A stretch of 64,000 bases of DNA from positions 37,039,963 through 37,103,962 of the forward strand of contig OX638133.1 in NCBI GenBank assembly GCA_951804985.1, written 5' to 3'. Both the position numbers and the translations under genes were made by a program. Below, piece after piece: positions 24,431 to 36,990 of this stretch (position 1 is its first letter; every line of letters begins with the position of its first letter). The notes under the pieces were generated by a model, which did no database searches, was not told the origin of the DNA, and worked only from the letters and a program-made list of their open reading frames with translations. This DNA is from Dryomyza anilis (lineage: Eukaryota > Arthropoda > Insecta > Diptera > Dryomyzidae).

Positions 24431-25118
24431 TATAGGTAATCCAAATTAGGAATTTCATTAATCTTGCTATTCTAGCATTTCTATAATCGTGAGTGAAATA
24501 GACAGACATAATTTAAAATTAATAATCAGATTTTTATTTTATATTCAGAATATAAGAAATGTTTACTTAAAATTCAAAATAAAAATATTTTTTACTGAAA
24601 AATTATAAATATTTATAAAAAATTTGAATTTTTGTTTAAATTTAAAGTTCATTTATACATATTAAAAATTAACTTTTAAGACTCAATCAATCACATTATA
24701 ATGGCATTCAAATTTTAGATAAAATTTGAAGGGACAATGATGTGCTTTTACACAATTAGTTTTTGCTTTAAAAATTTGGATCATTTCTTATACAAAAATA
24801 TGAGTAATAATTTCACTTTTGTAAATAACATTTTCCATTTCATATAGAAAGAGGATATTACAATAGATAGTGAACATCTTTAAGATACCATATCAAAAAA
24901 AAAAATAATTTGGAGCATATCAATTTTATAAATCTTCGCTCTGGAAGATTTTTGAAAATTTCGAGATATATAAATCTTCGCACTAGAAGATTTTTGAAAA
25001 TTCGAGATATAGAAGACTTGTAGAGTTATGTTTTTCATAATTAAAAAACTAATATTCCCAAAATATAATTTTTTAAAATGGGATACGTTTATTTATTCAA
25101 TCAATTGGCACTTCGTTA
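24431..25118. other. No gene seen
   Basis: AT-rich. A ~52-bp tandem duplication around AAATCTTCGC and GAAGATTTTTGAAAATT lies at about 24930-25015. Confidence 0.5.
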
Positions 25119-26272
25119 CTCAGACAAAAATAATCGACGTAAATATAGCAACCGATATTAATTGCATTCATTAATCAATCCAGCAATGAACTTAACTAAT
25201 TTAATAAAAACATTACCTATTCTTGGTTATATCAGCAATTCCGTTTGCTAATATAAATATTTGTACGTCAATGCTGCACTTAGTTACACAGAAAAAAATC
25301 GTAAATATAGCCAAAAAGGTACATCAACACAATCAAATTATTGCTAAAACTGCGCCGACTAAATTATTAATTGTATTAGCGTACACATTCATCATATTAG
25401 CAATCGCATTTGCTGGCAACAGCTATGTGTATTCGCATACCGCGTTGATGTTATAGCAGTGCGTGGTCGCTATAGCAGTGAGTGGTAGCTGTAGCAGTGC
25501 GTGGTCGCTATAACAGTGCGTGGTGTGTGTTCGTATACTCGCTTTCAGCGCTGGTGAATATAGTGGAATAGGTGAAATTGGTGGAAATCGCTTAGAATTA
25601 GAATTTTTTGTTGGCGGTTGGCGTGCATATCAGTTCACATTTGGTTCATGTCAAAAGAAACGCTTATAGAGTTTGATCATACTCTATTGGTGTCGTTGAA
25701 AATAATGATGATGCCAATAGTTGCGTATTTAATTATGCTGCATCATCAGAAAAGTATATTTGTTATATACGTTCACAAGAATTTATATTATTCTTTTTTA
25801 ATAAACTAAAAAAGAATTATATGAATACTGCGAAAATACAAAAATGCTTTTAAAACTTCGACCATACCAATTAAATAATTTGCTACTTAAGCAAAATTGG
25901 TATCTTTTTGGATGCATATAACATTTTTAGCGAATGTGTTTGCTCAATACATGAGAAAGGGAAAAATATCATTGCTAGACCAATGAATGGTGTACAATTA
26001 ATTTTGATTGCTGTATTTACGTCGCTAATTTTTTTCTGTGTAGTCGGCGCAGTTTCAGCAATTATATTTGCTAAAACTGCGCTGACTGAATCATTTGCTG
26101 TATTGACGTACAAATATTCATATTAACTTATTTTAAATGAATATGAATATTAAATATTCATATAACGAAAAATAGCAAATGGTATCATTAAATTAGTGAA
26201 TTTAATTGTTAGATTGATTAATGAATGCAACCAATATCGGTTTCTATATTTACGTCGATTATGTTTTCTGTG
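25119..26272. mobile_element. Second CACAG/CTCAG-type MITE family with a nested member
   Basis: Outer ends CTCAGACAAAAATAATCGAC and the complement of ATTATGTTTTCTGTG, with TA flanks; both arms carry GACGTAAATATAG and TGCATTCATTAATCAATC. Inside, 25287-26040 is a second element with TA flanks and CACAGAAAAAAATCGTAAA ends. The interrupted outer sequence contains TGACGTACAAATATT on both sides. A short tandem of AGCAGTGCGTGGTCGCTAT lies at 25450-25530. Confidence 0.8.
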
Positions 26273-26454
26273 TATAAAGTTAACTGAATAAGTTATTAGC
26301 GAAATTATTTAATTTTTAAACAGAAATCGTTGTTTCCGTATTCATCAACATTTTGATTGTTATTAATGTTTTGAACTGCACCTGAAGATTGGAAAAACTA
26401 AAAATTTTAGATTTTTAACATAGAAATTAAAATGAAAATTTCTATAAATTGTGC

Positions 26455-26563
26455 TTTTTAGTAGTTTTTCATCAAAAGTTTTAAATTCATGCATAAAATA
26501 TAATAAAATCGATTTTTATATAAATGCATTTTGTGACTTTTACTTCTACGAACGACGAAATAT
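26455..26563 (-). mobile_element. MITE fragment (right half of the 14720-type element)
   Basis: Ends TTTTACTTCTACGAACGACGA, a decayed version of the right terminus seen at 14974. Confidence 0.65.
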
Positions 26564-27172
26564 TCATATTACAAAAAATATCAACTTAAACAGTCCTTAA
26601 AATACGTTTATGAATTCTTGTAATTTCTTTTCACCATTTATTTCTTTATTCCACATAAGAAAATATCTTATAAAAACCTTTTAAAAAGAGCTACCTCTAA
26701 ATTAATTAATATTATAAATTTGTTGAAATTAAGACATATTTGTAAATTGTGTAAAGCCTTTAAATACCAAATACACCAAACCTTAAAAGGCAAACCTTAT
26801 AAATGCTGCTTTTAAAATCTATTAGAATAAAAATACCTCAAGAATTATTTGTTTTTAATGTACTGTTCGTTGTTTAAAATGTGAAAGACTACTTCAGATA
26901 CCTTTTTGGTTACTTCTGCTTCCACTTCCTTTTATTCTTTTTTTTTCCTTTTTGTATCTCAACACACATAATACTTTAATCTCACAAACTTGCATGTTCA
27001 ACTTGGTACAATGTATTCGATCCCAACAGCAAATAAACCCCCCATATTTTATGAACCGTATACCAGCTGGACTGAGACTGTGGCAAAGAGACAGCATTTG
27101 GTTTTTGTGCAGGGTCTTAAGAAGTTTCATTTGTAGCTGATGCTGCTTATATCTGAATAACATGCTGTAGAC

Positions 27173-27352
27173 ATGTCAGCGCCTAATAATTCGGCGGTAA
27201 CTCCTTCGCAATCCGCGGCTTTAACAAGTACAACAAATAAACAAAGAAACGGCTGTTTTACATATGAAGATGTCAAGGAACCCCCATACGTTGTAGCCTA
27301 CTTTACAACTGCGACTACTTGTCGCGTACTTTTTAGGCAGACTTCTTTCTGA
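27173..27352 (+). CDS. Possible small ORF or first exon, 59 codons
   Basis: The frame reads MSAPNNSAVTPSQSAALTST, then TNKQRNGCFTYEDVKEPPYV, with balanced amino-acid use and GC-richer codons than the surroundings; Ser/Thr/Ala-rich starts like this are common in fly proteins. The end (CRVLFRQTSF) looks less natural, so a splice donor may lie before it, but I see no strong GTRAGT. A minus-strand frame (27483-27298) also looks protein-like, so strand is uncertain. No family recognised. Confidence 0.3.
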   Translation: MSAPNNSAVTPSQSAALTSTTNKQRNGCFTYEDVKEPPYVVAYFTTATTCRVLFRQTSF

Positions 27353-27587
27353 GTCTTGGGCTCAATATTGAGTTTCATGTGGAAATCTTTACTATTATAT
27401 GTTGCTCTTAATTTTCTGTTATTCTTCTCGCATACATAGTATCTCTGGCGGCTACGTGCTGTGCTGCCTGTGCATTTTCTCACAAATACTTATCAAGTAT
27501 TCAAACAATGAATTTTGAAATTTTTTTTTTGTCTTCACTAAAAATAAAAGTTTTAATTTTGGCTATGCGAAATAATTTAAATTTTAG

Positions 27588-27690
27588 AGCACTGAATTAG
27601 TTGGTTGGCGCAACAAATTTGTATACTGTGTGCACCTAGCAGTATAGAAATATGTTGTGCCAACCAACTTATTGAGTTCACTGCAATGAC
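27588..27690. mobile_element. ~100-bp palindromic MITE
   Basis: The left arm AATTAGTTGGTTGGCGCAAC is mirrored by GTTGTGCCAACCAACTTATT; outer GCACTGAA and TTCACTGC also pair. The arm sequence recurs at 62466-62500. Confidence 0.75.
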
Positions 27691-29435
27691 AAATCATTTC
27701 GTATAGCCTATTTTAAATGGTTTGGGCTTCCGACTACAACTAATTTATATGTTTTAGAACAAATCTGTGAGAGTTTATGATAATACTGCAATATATTATT
27801 TTAACGTACCATATTTGGTTGTTACAACTAACATTTTCTATCTTCCAAACCTTCATTATTTTTAATACAATATGTATTAAAATCAATTTAAATAAATAAA
27901 AATGCACTAAAAAAGTAAGAAAATATATTAAAATTTCAAATACAAAATTGTATAAAATTTTACTACATGAATTTTTACTTTTTAATTTTGATTTAAATTT
28001 CAGTACAAAAAAAATCAAGCGACGAATCTTTTAAACTCTTATGTAAGTATGTAAAAAGATTTATTAATTTTATCTAAAAACTAACATCGACATTTATTTC
28101 GCCTTATATCTGTTTATAATAGGCTGTGTTACCACTGCCACCGGCATCTTTTAATGTCGTCGCAAATCATTGTCGTTGCCAACAAGTGTAAACCTCATTC
28201 TAATCGTATAGCCTGTGGCGCCACACCTGTTACAAGATCCGCTTCCATCCACTTCAGTTCATGTGTTTGCCAGAGCGCTTCCGTTTCCGCGCTGTCACAG
28301 TCAGTTGGTAATCCGACTCGTCAAACTGTTTTTATGTACTGCTGCCTTAATTTTTTTTTTAATTCTTAATCATCATTTTCAACTACTTCTTTTCAATCCC
28401 TGTTTCATTCGCTTTTGCTGCTTTTAGTTCAGCGCGCAAATATTTAATTCCTTTGGCGCTGCAACGCATTTGAACCGCAAAATATATTCGCATCCATTTT
28501 TGACAAGTGCTACTACCTGCCGTCCGTGTCACTGACAGCTGCTTACCCCAGATACACACACACACAGACTCAGATACGAGGCCACATTAACGCACACATC
28601 CAACAAAAACACAAAAGTAATTAAGCCCCACCGAAATTCAATTAGTTGCCACGAAATAAAATCATGTTCGTCATCGCGATAAGCAATTTGTCCTGCGTGT
28701 TAGCAACTATTTTAACAACAGCAACGACTAGGATGTCGACAACATGTCACCGTCATTGAGACAATGTTTGATGACAAAATTCCTGGTGGTCTCATCATCC
28801 CTCGTATTATCTACTTCGCATTAATATTCTCCCCAGTCGGCCTGCAATATTCAGCTCCATTCGTTGTCGCCTTCAAAATTAATTTTCGGTTGCGGTTGCT
28901 GCAAATTAAAATAACTGATGATCTTGATGCAGCCGGCTGTTGCGTCTGCGACTCCAACCGCTGCTCATGTTGATAATGATGCCAGTGTGAAAATGATAAA
29001 GATGATAATTTTGCTTGGCAACTGCACAAGAGCATTTCATATTTATAGGCTACCCACCAACTTTTGGCGCGGCTGCAAAATAATTGCATGGAACTTAATT
29101 CCATTTATATGGAATTTTATTTCAATTTCGGAATGGAAAGAAATGCATTGTTTAAACGAGGAACATTTTAGATATAAACTTTCTATTATACAAATTTTAA
29201 ATATCATAATATGCGAAATTATTTTTACTAAACTGATGTAGTTGTTCTTGTATTGAATACATAATTAACTGCATTTCGAGAAAATTTGATTTCTTCGAAT
29301 TCATTGTCAATTCCTTAGAACTTTACTAATTTATGTTATTCTGAAATTTAACAATTAAAGCATTTAAAATTCAGTATTCTGTATTTTGCATTTTATGCGA
29401 ACGATTCAAAGCATAGTTTTAAATAACAGTCTTTT
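27691..29435. other. No convincing gene; GC-richer block 28140-29100
   Basis: This block looks like single-copy DNA. Short frames occur on both strands, including a lysine/alanine-rich minus frame (28565-28383). No splice-supported exon found; it may be regulatory or intronic. Confidence 0.4.
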
Positions 29436-30199
29436 AGTGTAACGTAACAGTCCGAATATTTTTGCTTCCATAGAACTCAAGAAAATCTTTTTTTTAGTGT
29501 AATTAAAATATAATATATTTCTTTCATTATTAAGTTTAGAAAATTTGTACAGCACTTTGATAATAGTTTACGAAACTAACAAACTTTTTAAATTGAATTA
29601 ATAATTGAATTTATATCCAAGTAATGTAACGTAACAGTCCATACTGAGAACGTTTATAACCTATTTTATTTATATTACAAGTTCACAAAATTTTATTCAA
29701 ATCGGAAAGTAAAAATTTTTGAAACGGGTACAGTTGACAAATTTTGACCCATATGCATTTATTTTTACTACATTCTGTGTTTATTTCAATGTATAGAAAA
29801 TATACGACATCTGTATTTATTTTTACTACAATTTGTATTGAAAAAATAAAGCATTATCTTAAAAATTGTTGTTATTATTACCCGTGAATGTATATAACAA
29901 TTTTAATAAGGTCCACTTATATTACAAGTACCCAAAATTTCATTTAAATCGAAAAGTAAAAATTTTTGAAGCGTGTACGGTTGACAAATTTTCACTCATA
30001 TGCATTTATTTCTACTACATTCTGTATTCGTTTCTATGCAATCAAAAAATTTAGAAAATATACGACATCTGCATTTATTTCTACTACATTCTGTGTTTAT
30101 TTCAATGTAATCAAAATATATCGAAAACATACTACATCTGCATTTATTTTTACTGCATTTTGTATACAAAAAATAAAGTATTATCCTAAAAATTGTTGT
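29436..30199. repeat. Diverged tandem duplication with ~69-bp subrepeats
   Basis: Two ~250-bp units (from about 29656 and 29905) share AAGTAAAAATTTTTGAA and GTTGACAAATTTT. They end in ~69-bp subrepeats, GCATTTATTTCTACTACATT to ATATACGACATCT (29752, 30001, 30071, 30140). GTAACGTAACAGTCC at 29438 and 29626 links it to the 513-bp repeat. Confidence 0.8.
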
Positions 30200-30232
30200 T
30201 TTTTCTCGTGAAAAGGTATAACTGATTTTAAA

Positions 30233-30472
30233 ATGGAATCAAAACTAAATATGCCATCTCAATCACTATCAGTTCTGACTACCAAATATGAGTATTATGA
30301 ACACAAACTTAAAGCAATGAGAAATGCAGAAACAGTTTTTGTCATGTATTTAATACGAATTTCTAATACATTGTGTAGTAACATCAACGCAATTCATCGA
30401 GCCGGTCTCAGCAGTCCTGAGGTATGCATTCTCGAATCTCAACTTGAGAATAGGCGCTCGTGGTTATCTTAA
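30233..30472 (+). CDS. Possible coding fragment, 79 codons
   Basis: The frame contains KYEYYEHKLKAMRNAETVF and NINAIHRAGLSSPEVCILES, with heptad-like hydrophobic spacing and low-complexity-free composition. It could be a retroelement gag fragment, but no zinc knuckle, protease or RT sequence follows. It may be chance. Confidence 0.25.
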   Translation: MESKLNMPSQSLSVLTTKYEYYEHKLKAMRNAETVFVMYLIRISNTLCSNINAIHRAGLSSPEVCILESQLENRRSWLS

Positions 30473-31089
30473 CCACAAAACGTATGGATTAGATTTTACA
30501 GTGCAATTAATAATATTTGTTTGAGTGCTGTGGATCATAATAAAAAAAAATCAATTCAAATATATTAAAATATATTTAAAAACTAAAAAATCTAGTAGAA
30601 CTAAACAAATATATCGGCGTTGTAGAACGGGATCTTAAATAATACGTCATGTATTTGTATGTGTGTGGGTACAGCGATTTTATTGAAACTAATACTGGGA
30701 ATGTCTTCACTGTTTACTGAAAACTATGTCCAAAGCAATATTGGACGATAGCTGAAATCATTTCACGGCTTCGACAAGGAGTAGGGAACTTATTCGTGCT
30801 TCGCTACTGAAAATATGTCCAAAACCATATTGTACGATAAGTTCAGTGTGAATGCTCAGCGTTGAATGACAATTATATGAGCTGGTATTGCTATTTTATA
30901 CAAAAATGAAGCTAACAAGAACAGGCATATAAGCGTCCCATGGTTGCATTCTTAGTAGTTTACAAAGATACGCAACCAGGGTTGTTGTTAAAATGATACA
31001 AAGCTGCTACTATTCTCCAATGAGAATAGTAGTCAAATATTTAAAATTAATGCAATACTTAGAAATACTAATAAATAAAATATAACTGA
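30473..31089. other. No gene; small internal repeat
   Basis: TACTGAAAACTATGTCCAAA and TACTGAAAATATGTCCAAAA (about 30715 and 30805) mark a ~90-bp diverged duplication. Confidence 0.5.
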
Positions 31090-31875
31090 TTCAGTTTTCA
31101 AAATGCAAAATATTCATTTATAAAAATGTTTATATATCTGTCAATTTTTAATCGATGATCTCATTGTTTTTACCACATGATAAGAAAATGTAAATCTATC
31201 AATTGATATTTCAACTTTAAAAGTGCATCAATTATTGTTTATAATATTAATAAAGAAAACTCGAAATTTATGTTTTTCATACAAATTTATTTGGTGACTT
31301 TTCATTCTACAACATTCTACAAAATAATATATAATGTGAAAGTTAAAAGTAAAGTAAAGAAAAAAAAATTAGTAAACACTTTACAGAAATAAAAAAATAT
31401 TTAAATTTAAACAAAAATGTATATTTCATCGTTGTTGAATGAAAAGTCACCAAATACATTTTTTAAAATACCAAGCATTCATTTACAAAAATCTTAATAT
31501 ATCTGTCAATTTTTAATCTATGATCTCAATTTTTTTACCACATGATAAGAAAATATAAATCTATCAAATTATATTTCAATTTTAAAAATGCATAAATTAC
31601 TTCTTATAATATTAATCAAGAAACTCGAAATTTAAGTTTTGCATAAAAATGTCGTTATTGAACTAAAAATCTGAAATTTCCAGTTTGCATGTTTATATTA
31701 TAAAATGTAATTGATATATTTTTAAATTTGAAATACCAATTGATAGATTCACATTTTCTTATCATTTGGTAAAAATATTGAGCTCATCATTCAGAAATTG
31801 AGAGATATATAAGATTTTTGTAATTAATAATTGGCATTTTTAAAATGTAGTTGGTGACTTTTAGTTCTACGACGA
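31090..31875. mobile_element. Cluster of three diverged 14720-type MITEs
   Basis: Three segments, about 31090-31325, 31428-31660 and 31690-31875, carry the markers GTCACCAAATACATTTT or their complements, plus CTGTCAATTTTTAATC and ACCACATGATAAGAAAA. Each is truncated or mutated. A left-end scrap with GGCGTTGTAGAACGG is at 30612. Confidence 0.75.
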
Positions 31876-33487
31876 CGATATACATTGTATAAAGTTTTTT
31901 TTATAAATTTAAGTTAAAACCAGAAAATGAGTTAAAAGAGCTAAAAAAGTTGTTCAAAACTACAAATTTCGGGTGCTGTTTCAGTAACATCTAGCGCTTT
32001 GCTCTTTGCAGCAAACATTTTTGCTATTTTAGCTAACTTTTTTTGCTACTGTTACAGAATTTTTATTTTGTGTGTACCACAACAATTGGTTTAGTATCCT
32101 CTTATTCTGCTGATGGCGATGGACTACAATAAAATAAAATGCACATTATCATGCCAAAAAATCTCATTTCCCCATTGCCCACCAAAGTATTGCCAGATTC
32201 AGTGACTATTCGCATGCCCTAACATTTGTCAATATATGCGTTTTTCATCGTACTTAGATTTTATTGCAAATTTAAAGGCATTAGTACTATGTGAAAGTTC
32301 TGTAAACATTTTTATATGCGGCCAATGTCTAGATTTTTACCCATAAAATACTGGTCAATAACTCAAATAAGTTTAAATTTTATCGTGCGTCATTTTGTTT
32401 ATTGTTATTGTGTTGTTATTTTGTTTTTTTCTTTTTTTAATACCTTTTTACGATATACAAATAATTAAGTAAGTTGTGCTGCACTGGAAGTTCAAATAGT
32501 ATTTTAACGCATGCAATTTTTCACATAATTTGCACTTAACTTTTATAGAAATGTGCAATTAAAATATTTTTCATTACAAAAATATATTTATGTTTTTTTT
32601 TGTCAATGGTATTTAAACCACTTAACTACTGCATTGCTCACTATGCATTGATTATGTTTTTTTTTTGAATTTTTACAAAATTTATTTTATGTGTCCTTAT
32701 ATTATTTAATTTTGCCGGCGGAAATATATAAAATGGCGCTAAAAACACTCGAATGCCAAAATCCGCATTTGTGGCGGAATAAAAATGTCAATGTATGGCG
32801 CGCCACAATTTCTTTTTTTATTTTTTATTTTATTTTTTCAACAGTCTAGATTAACACTTTTATGTGCGGCTCGTAATTCTGTTTTAAGTCATTTCCTAAA
32901 AAAATAATAATAAATATTTTATAATATTATTATAAAAAAAATGTATATGAAATGTATTTACATTTTGCATTTTGTGCGCTGTTCTTATTTTTATTTAGAT
33001 TAAATCAGCCATATCATGAATAATGAGCAGGATTTTTTTAATATGTTTGTGAATAAAAATGTATTTCGGTTTGTTTTTTCGAGGAAAAAGTGGCTTAATT
33101 ATTGATGTGTTTCATACTTCTATCTAACTATTATTCATTCATTTATTTATTATTTTTTTATGAAATGCATTTCCTATTTATTAAAAAAACCCCGCACGTT
33201 GCCACTAAAAAAGAGTTCATCCCCTTTTTTATCGCATGCGAGAAATTTTGTCATTGTCGTCGTTGCACAGTGGCTGATAAACGTTTTTCATCGACCAATA
33301 TTCTATATTTTTTTATGTAGTGAATATTTTTGAATGTTGGTTTTTTTTTCATTGATTGGAAATTATGTTACTATATATAAGAATAAGAATAAATAAGAAT
33401 CGACTAATTATATTCCGCTTTATAATTAAACAAAGTTGAACTTTTTCTTTTCGAATGTTAGTATGTACCACCATTTTTGTATTATAT
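31876..33487. other. No gene seen
   Basis: Carries the GTTTCAGTAACATC and GCTATTTTAGCTAAC motif (31980-32035) that precedes dispersed-repeat copies; the rest is AT-rich. Confidence 0.5.
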
Positions 33488-33969
33488 TGTTACAAAAAGA
33501 GTTCATTTGCTCCACTGTGCAAGAGTAAAAGAGACAGCAGACAATTCAGCGCACTAAGCAATGTATCAGAAAGAGACGGAAGATCATTCAGTGCACTGAG
33601 GCAATGTGCGGAAAAGAGATAGAATATCAGCAAATTATAAACCCATAAGTACGTCTGAGATGCCAATAGCATGCGTCATTCACGAAACGAGTAGAAAGTT
33701 TTCGAAACGTAAGGGCGCCGCATCTGAGGCACAGCACTTCAATAGTGATTGGAAAGTGGTCGAGTGCATCTCATTTAAAAACAATGTCAAGTTAAATAGT
33801 GGACATGCAGCAGTTGTTAGAATTTGTTATTAGTAAAGTTGTTTATTAAAATGAATAAATAAAGTTAATTGTTATAATTTAAACCAAACATAAAAATGTT
33901 TTTATTTTGTACAAAATCCAGAGATACGAACTTGTAGTACAGTTTTCCGTAGACTGAATTTTTCTAACA
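33488..33969 (+). mobile_element. Solo LTR, copy 1 (482 bp)
   Basis: Starts TGTTAC, ends CTAACA, and is flanked by the 4-bp duplication ATAT on both sides, as expected for Gypsy-type integration. The 5' part contains degenerate ~45-bp repeats around AGAGACGGAAGATCATTCAG. The TATATAAG box of the other two copies is deleted here; an AATAAA lies near 33862. There is no internal coding region, so this is recombined or degraded. Confidence 0.8.
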
Positions 33970-34371
33970 ATATTTTTATTAATGTTTTGCATGATGATAA
34001 CTATACAAACAAACATATTTTTTTTTTGTTTAAAATTTTAAACCTCTGAAAATTGTGGATTATTTTATATTCACTACGAGTTCTTATATATCTGGTGGTT
34101 TCAAAGATACTTCTCCTAAATTAAATATATATCCAAACACTGAATGTAGTATCCATAACATCTAGATGTTATATCGATGATTTTTTTATCAAAATCAAAC
34201 ACGCTGTTCTAAACTGATAATTAATAAATACCACGTAATCATAATTATGTGTTTTTAGAAAGAATATACCTCTATTTAATTACATAACACTTTTATAATT
34301 ATAACCAAAACCATTAAAACATTGACCGATGTAATTTTGAAAAAAATATTATCTGAATCAAAAATGATGTA

Positions 34372-34697
34372 AAGGGTTTTTCAATAAGATCGCTACTTAA
34401 GTTTTTTTCAAGGGTTTTTCAACAGGGACGCCACAAAAGTAGAGCGACAGGGACAGCAAACGACGCAATATTTCTTGCCACTCTTTTGACATTTCTCTTC
34501 AGTAAGGTTTGCCATTTCATAATGGAAAGATATACGAGCCAACAACGAGTCGAAATTATTAAAATTTATTACCGAAATTCGAATTCGTATATCTTTTCAT
34601 CATGAAATGGCAAACCTTACTGAAGAGAAATGGCAAAAGAGCGTCGTTTGCTGTCCCTGTCGCTCTACTTTTGTAGCGTCCCTTTTGAAAAACCCTT
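34372..34697 (+). mobile_element. Palindromic MITE derived from the rosa mariner, copy 1
   Basis: Flanked by TA. The left side starts with about 40 bp matching the inverted mariner 3' end, then the mariner 5' end through the first transposase codons. The sequence switches at GAAATTCG|AATTCG to an inverted second copy of the mariner 5' end. It codes for nothing. Confidence 0.88.
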
Positions 34698-34982
34698 TAA
34701 ATCAAAAAAGTAGAGATTGAAAACATAACTAACAAATTAACTATAACAAATCTATAAAAAATGTAAAGTACAATTTTTCAAATCGATATCTATTATAATT
34801 GATCAAACTTAGTTAAGAATAAAGTTTAATTAGCTCACAAAACGTCTTTATATTAATCGATACAAAATTTTATAGACCAAAATTGTTCACATTAATTTCA
34901 AAAACACCTCTCAAAGTTCCAGACAGTATATTTATAAATTATCTGGACCTGTGCACAGCTTCGCTTGTGCTAAGTTTTTGTA

Positions 34983-35345
34983 AATGCTACATCGTTATTT
35001 TGTCCCGCCCACGTGCCACGCCCTTTTTCCAATCTCACTCACATTCTACGTGAAGATAACAATGGTTAATATGATCATTTAATTCGATTTTTACAATAAC
35101 TTTAAAAGTAGGTCAGGAGTTATAGCATTTTTAAAATTTTAGTTATATTGTACAATCTCGCCCACATTCTAAATGATGATTGCAATGTTTAATATGATCC
35201 TTTGTTTCGATTTTTATATCTCTGCTCTTAGTAGTACAGGAGTTATAGCAATTTTTATCGTTTAGGTTATATGAGAGGTGCCACGCCCCATTGTGCAATC
35301 CCGCTCACATTCTAAGTGACGATTGGAGTTTTTAATGTGAGCCTT
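34983..35345. repeat. Three diverged tandem units of ~120-150 bp
   Basis: Each has CTCRCCCACATTCTA-like sequence, TTAATATGATCNTTT and CAGGAGTTATAGCA; GGTGCCACGCCCC starts the third. A single related unit is embedded at about 3345-3420. Confidence 0.7.
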
Positions 35346-36990
35346 TGATTCGATCCAAAGAGTTTTGGTCGATTAAAAACGTTTCTGAACCACTGTGCGT
35401 CGCAAGCTCAAAATGTGTTGCATATTTTTGTGCGCCACAGCAATAAAACTCTTCCGAATTCCTTGTTGCCTGCAATTATTCGTTGTTGTGTTGCTTACTA
35501 CTTGCCATGCAGTGTAAATTGTTGTTGGTTTTTTTTTACAAAAATTGTCGTTGTGTAAAATTGGCTGCTGTCGATATGGTTTTTGGCGTGAAGTCGCGTC
35601 GCAAGGCATGGCGTGGCGTGGCGTGACAAGGCGCGACGTGCTGCCGCGCTTAATTACAGCATTTTGGCGCAAAGCCAACAACAGCTGGCAATTCTATTGT
35701 TGTAGTTGTAAAATGGTGTACTTTGCTGTTGTTGCAATTATTTTCAAATTGTTGTTGCGCATATTGTTGCATTACCAGGTCACATAAAGTTCAACAACCC
35801 AGTTAAAGAAATGCAAATAAATGGCTACTAAAGCAGGCAATAACAAAAAAGGTAGACTGGCTGGCTAAAAAAAGGAATGAAAAATAATACTAAATTTTAC
35901 AAGTTTTTCTTTTTTTGCCGCTTTTTTAACAATATCACTGATAAGTACTACAATTTAAAGATTTGAATTTAAAATGTAACAAATTCGAGAAATTAATTCG
36001 AGCACTAAAAACATACATTAATAATGAAAGGGTATATTCACTTTCGCCAGCCATTTGTAATATCCAGATAAAGACGTATTCGATATGGAAAAGTGATTTA
36101 GACTTATTCAGCGTGAATCACAAACTAACTTGTAGTGCTCAAATAAATATCGAAATTCGAAACCCCTACCGGAGAATAAATGTCTGCAATAAAGTGCAGG
36201 AAAACTAAGTGAGTTAGCTCATGCAAGCTACGAATTCAGTTTATATGTAAATCTGTGCTTTCTGTTATTGAAAATATGTCTTTTCCGTCGATTATAACTT
36301 GTCATCCGACCACTTATAGTGAAATACTAATACCTACTGGTAAATTTTACTTTACACCAACCAAAGTAAGATTTTTTTTTTAAAATAATCACAAACTAAC
36401 TTATAGTACTCAAATAAATATCGAAACACCTACCGGCGTATAAATGTCTGCAATTTTTCAGGAATATTTAGAGCATATTTCCGGAAAACTCACAACGTTT
36501 CTCTTAATATCAAGTTTAGCGACGTATCGTTCCATAGCAGACAAACTAAAAAAGTGAAACAATCGTTTGTTTTGCAAAAATACAAAGAATATACCCAGTA
36601 TTCAAAAAAATGTAACCTTAGTGCATTATCTTTAAAACTCACGCAGTTATAAGAACTCAAATTTACCAAATGAATTCAAAAATGCACACATTTCAAAATT
36701 TTTAGAAGTTCTAAATTTCAAACTAAAAAATATCTATATCTAACATTATCAATCATGAAAAAAAGTTTGTTCAATTTAAAATTCAAAAACTAAACAAGTT
36801 CAAATTTGGCGTATTATGCAGCTTAACCTAATATGTCAAATGTTATTTTTAGTTTTCTTAAATCACATTTTATCAATTTCCAATCATACAAAAATAAAAC
36901 CGCATTCAAAAATATTCACTACATCAAAAGATAGAGAGTTTTGGTCGATGGAAAACTTTTCTGCACCACTGTGCGATGTTGGTTCAGCTA
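35346..36990. other. No convincing gene
   Basis: 35380-35790 is GC-richer, with a GGCATGGCGTGGCGTGGCGTG run at 35606. At 36440-36500, TTCAGGAATATTTAGAGCAT resembles part of the 513-bp repeat. Confidence 0.45.
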
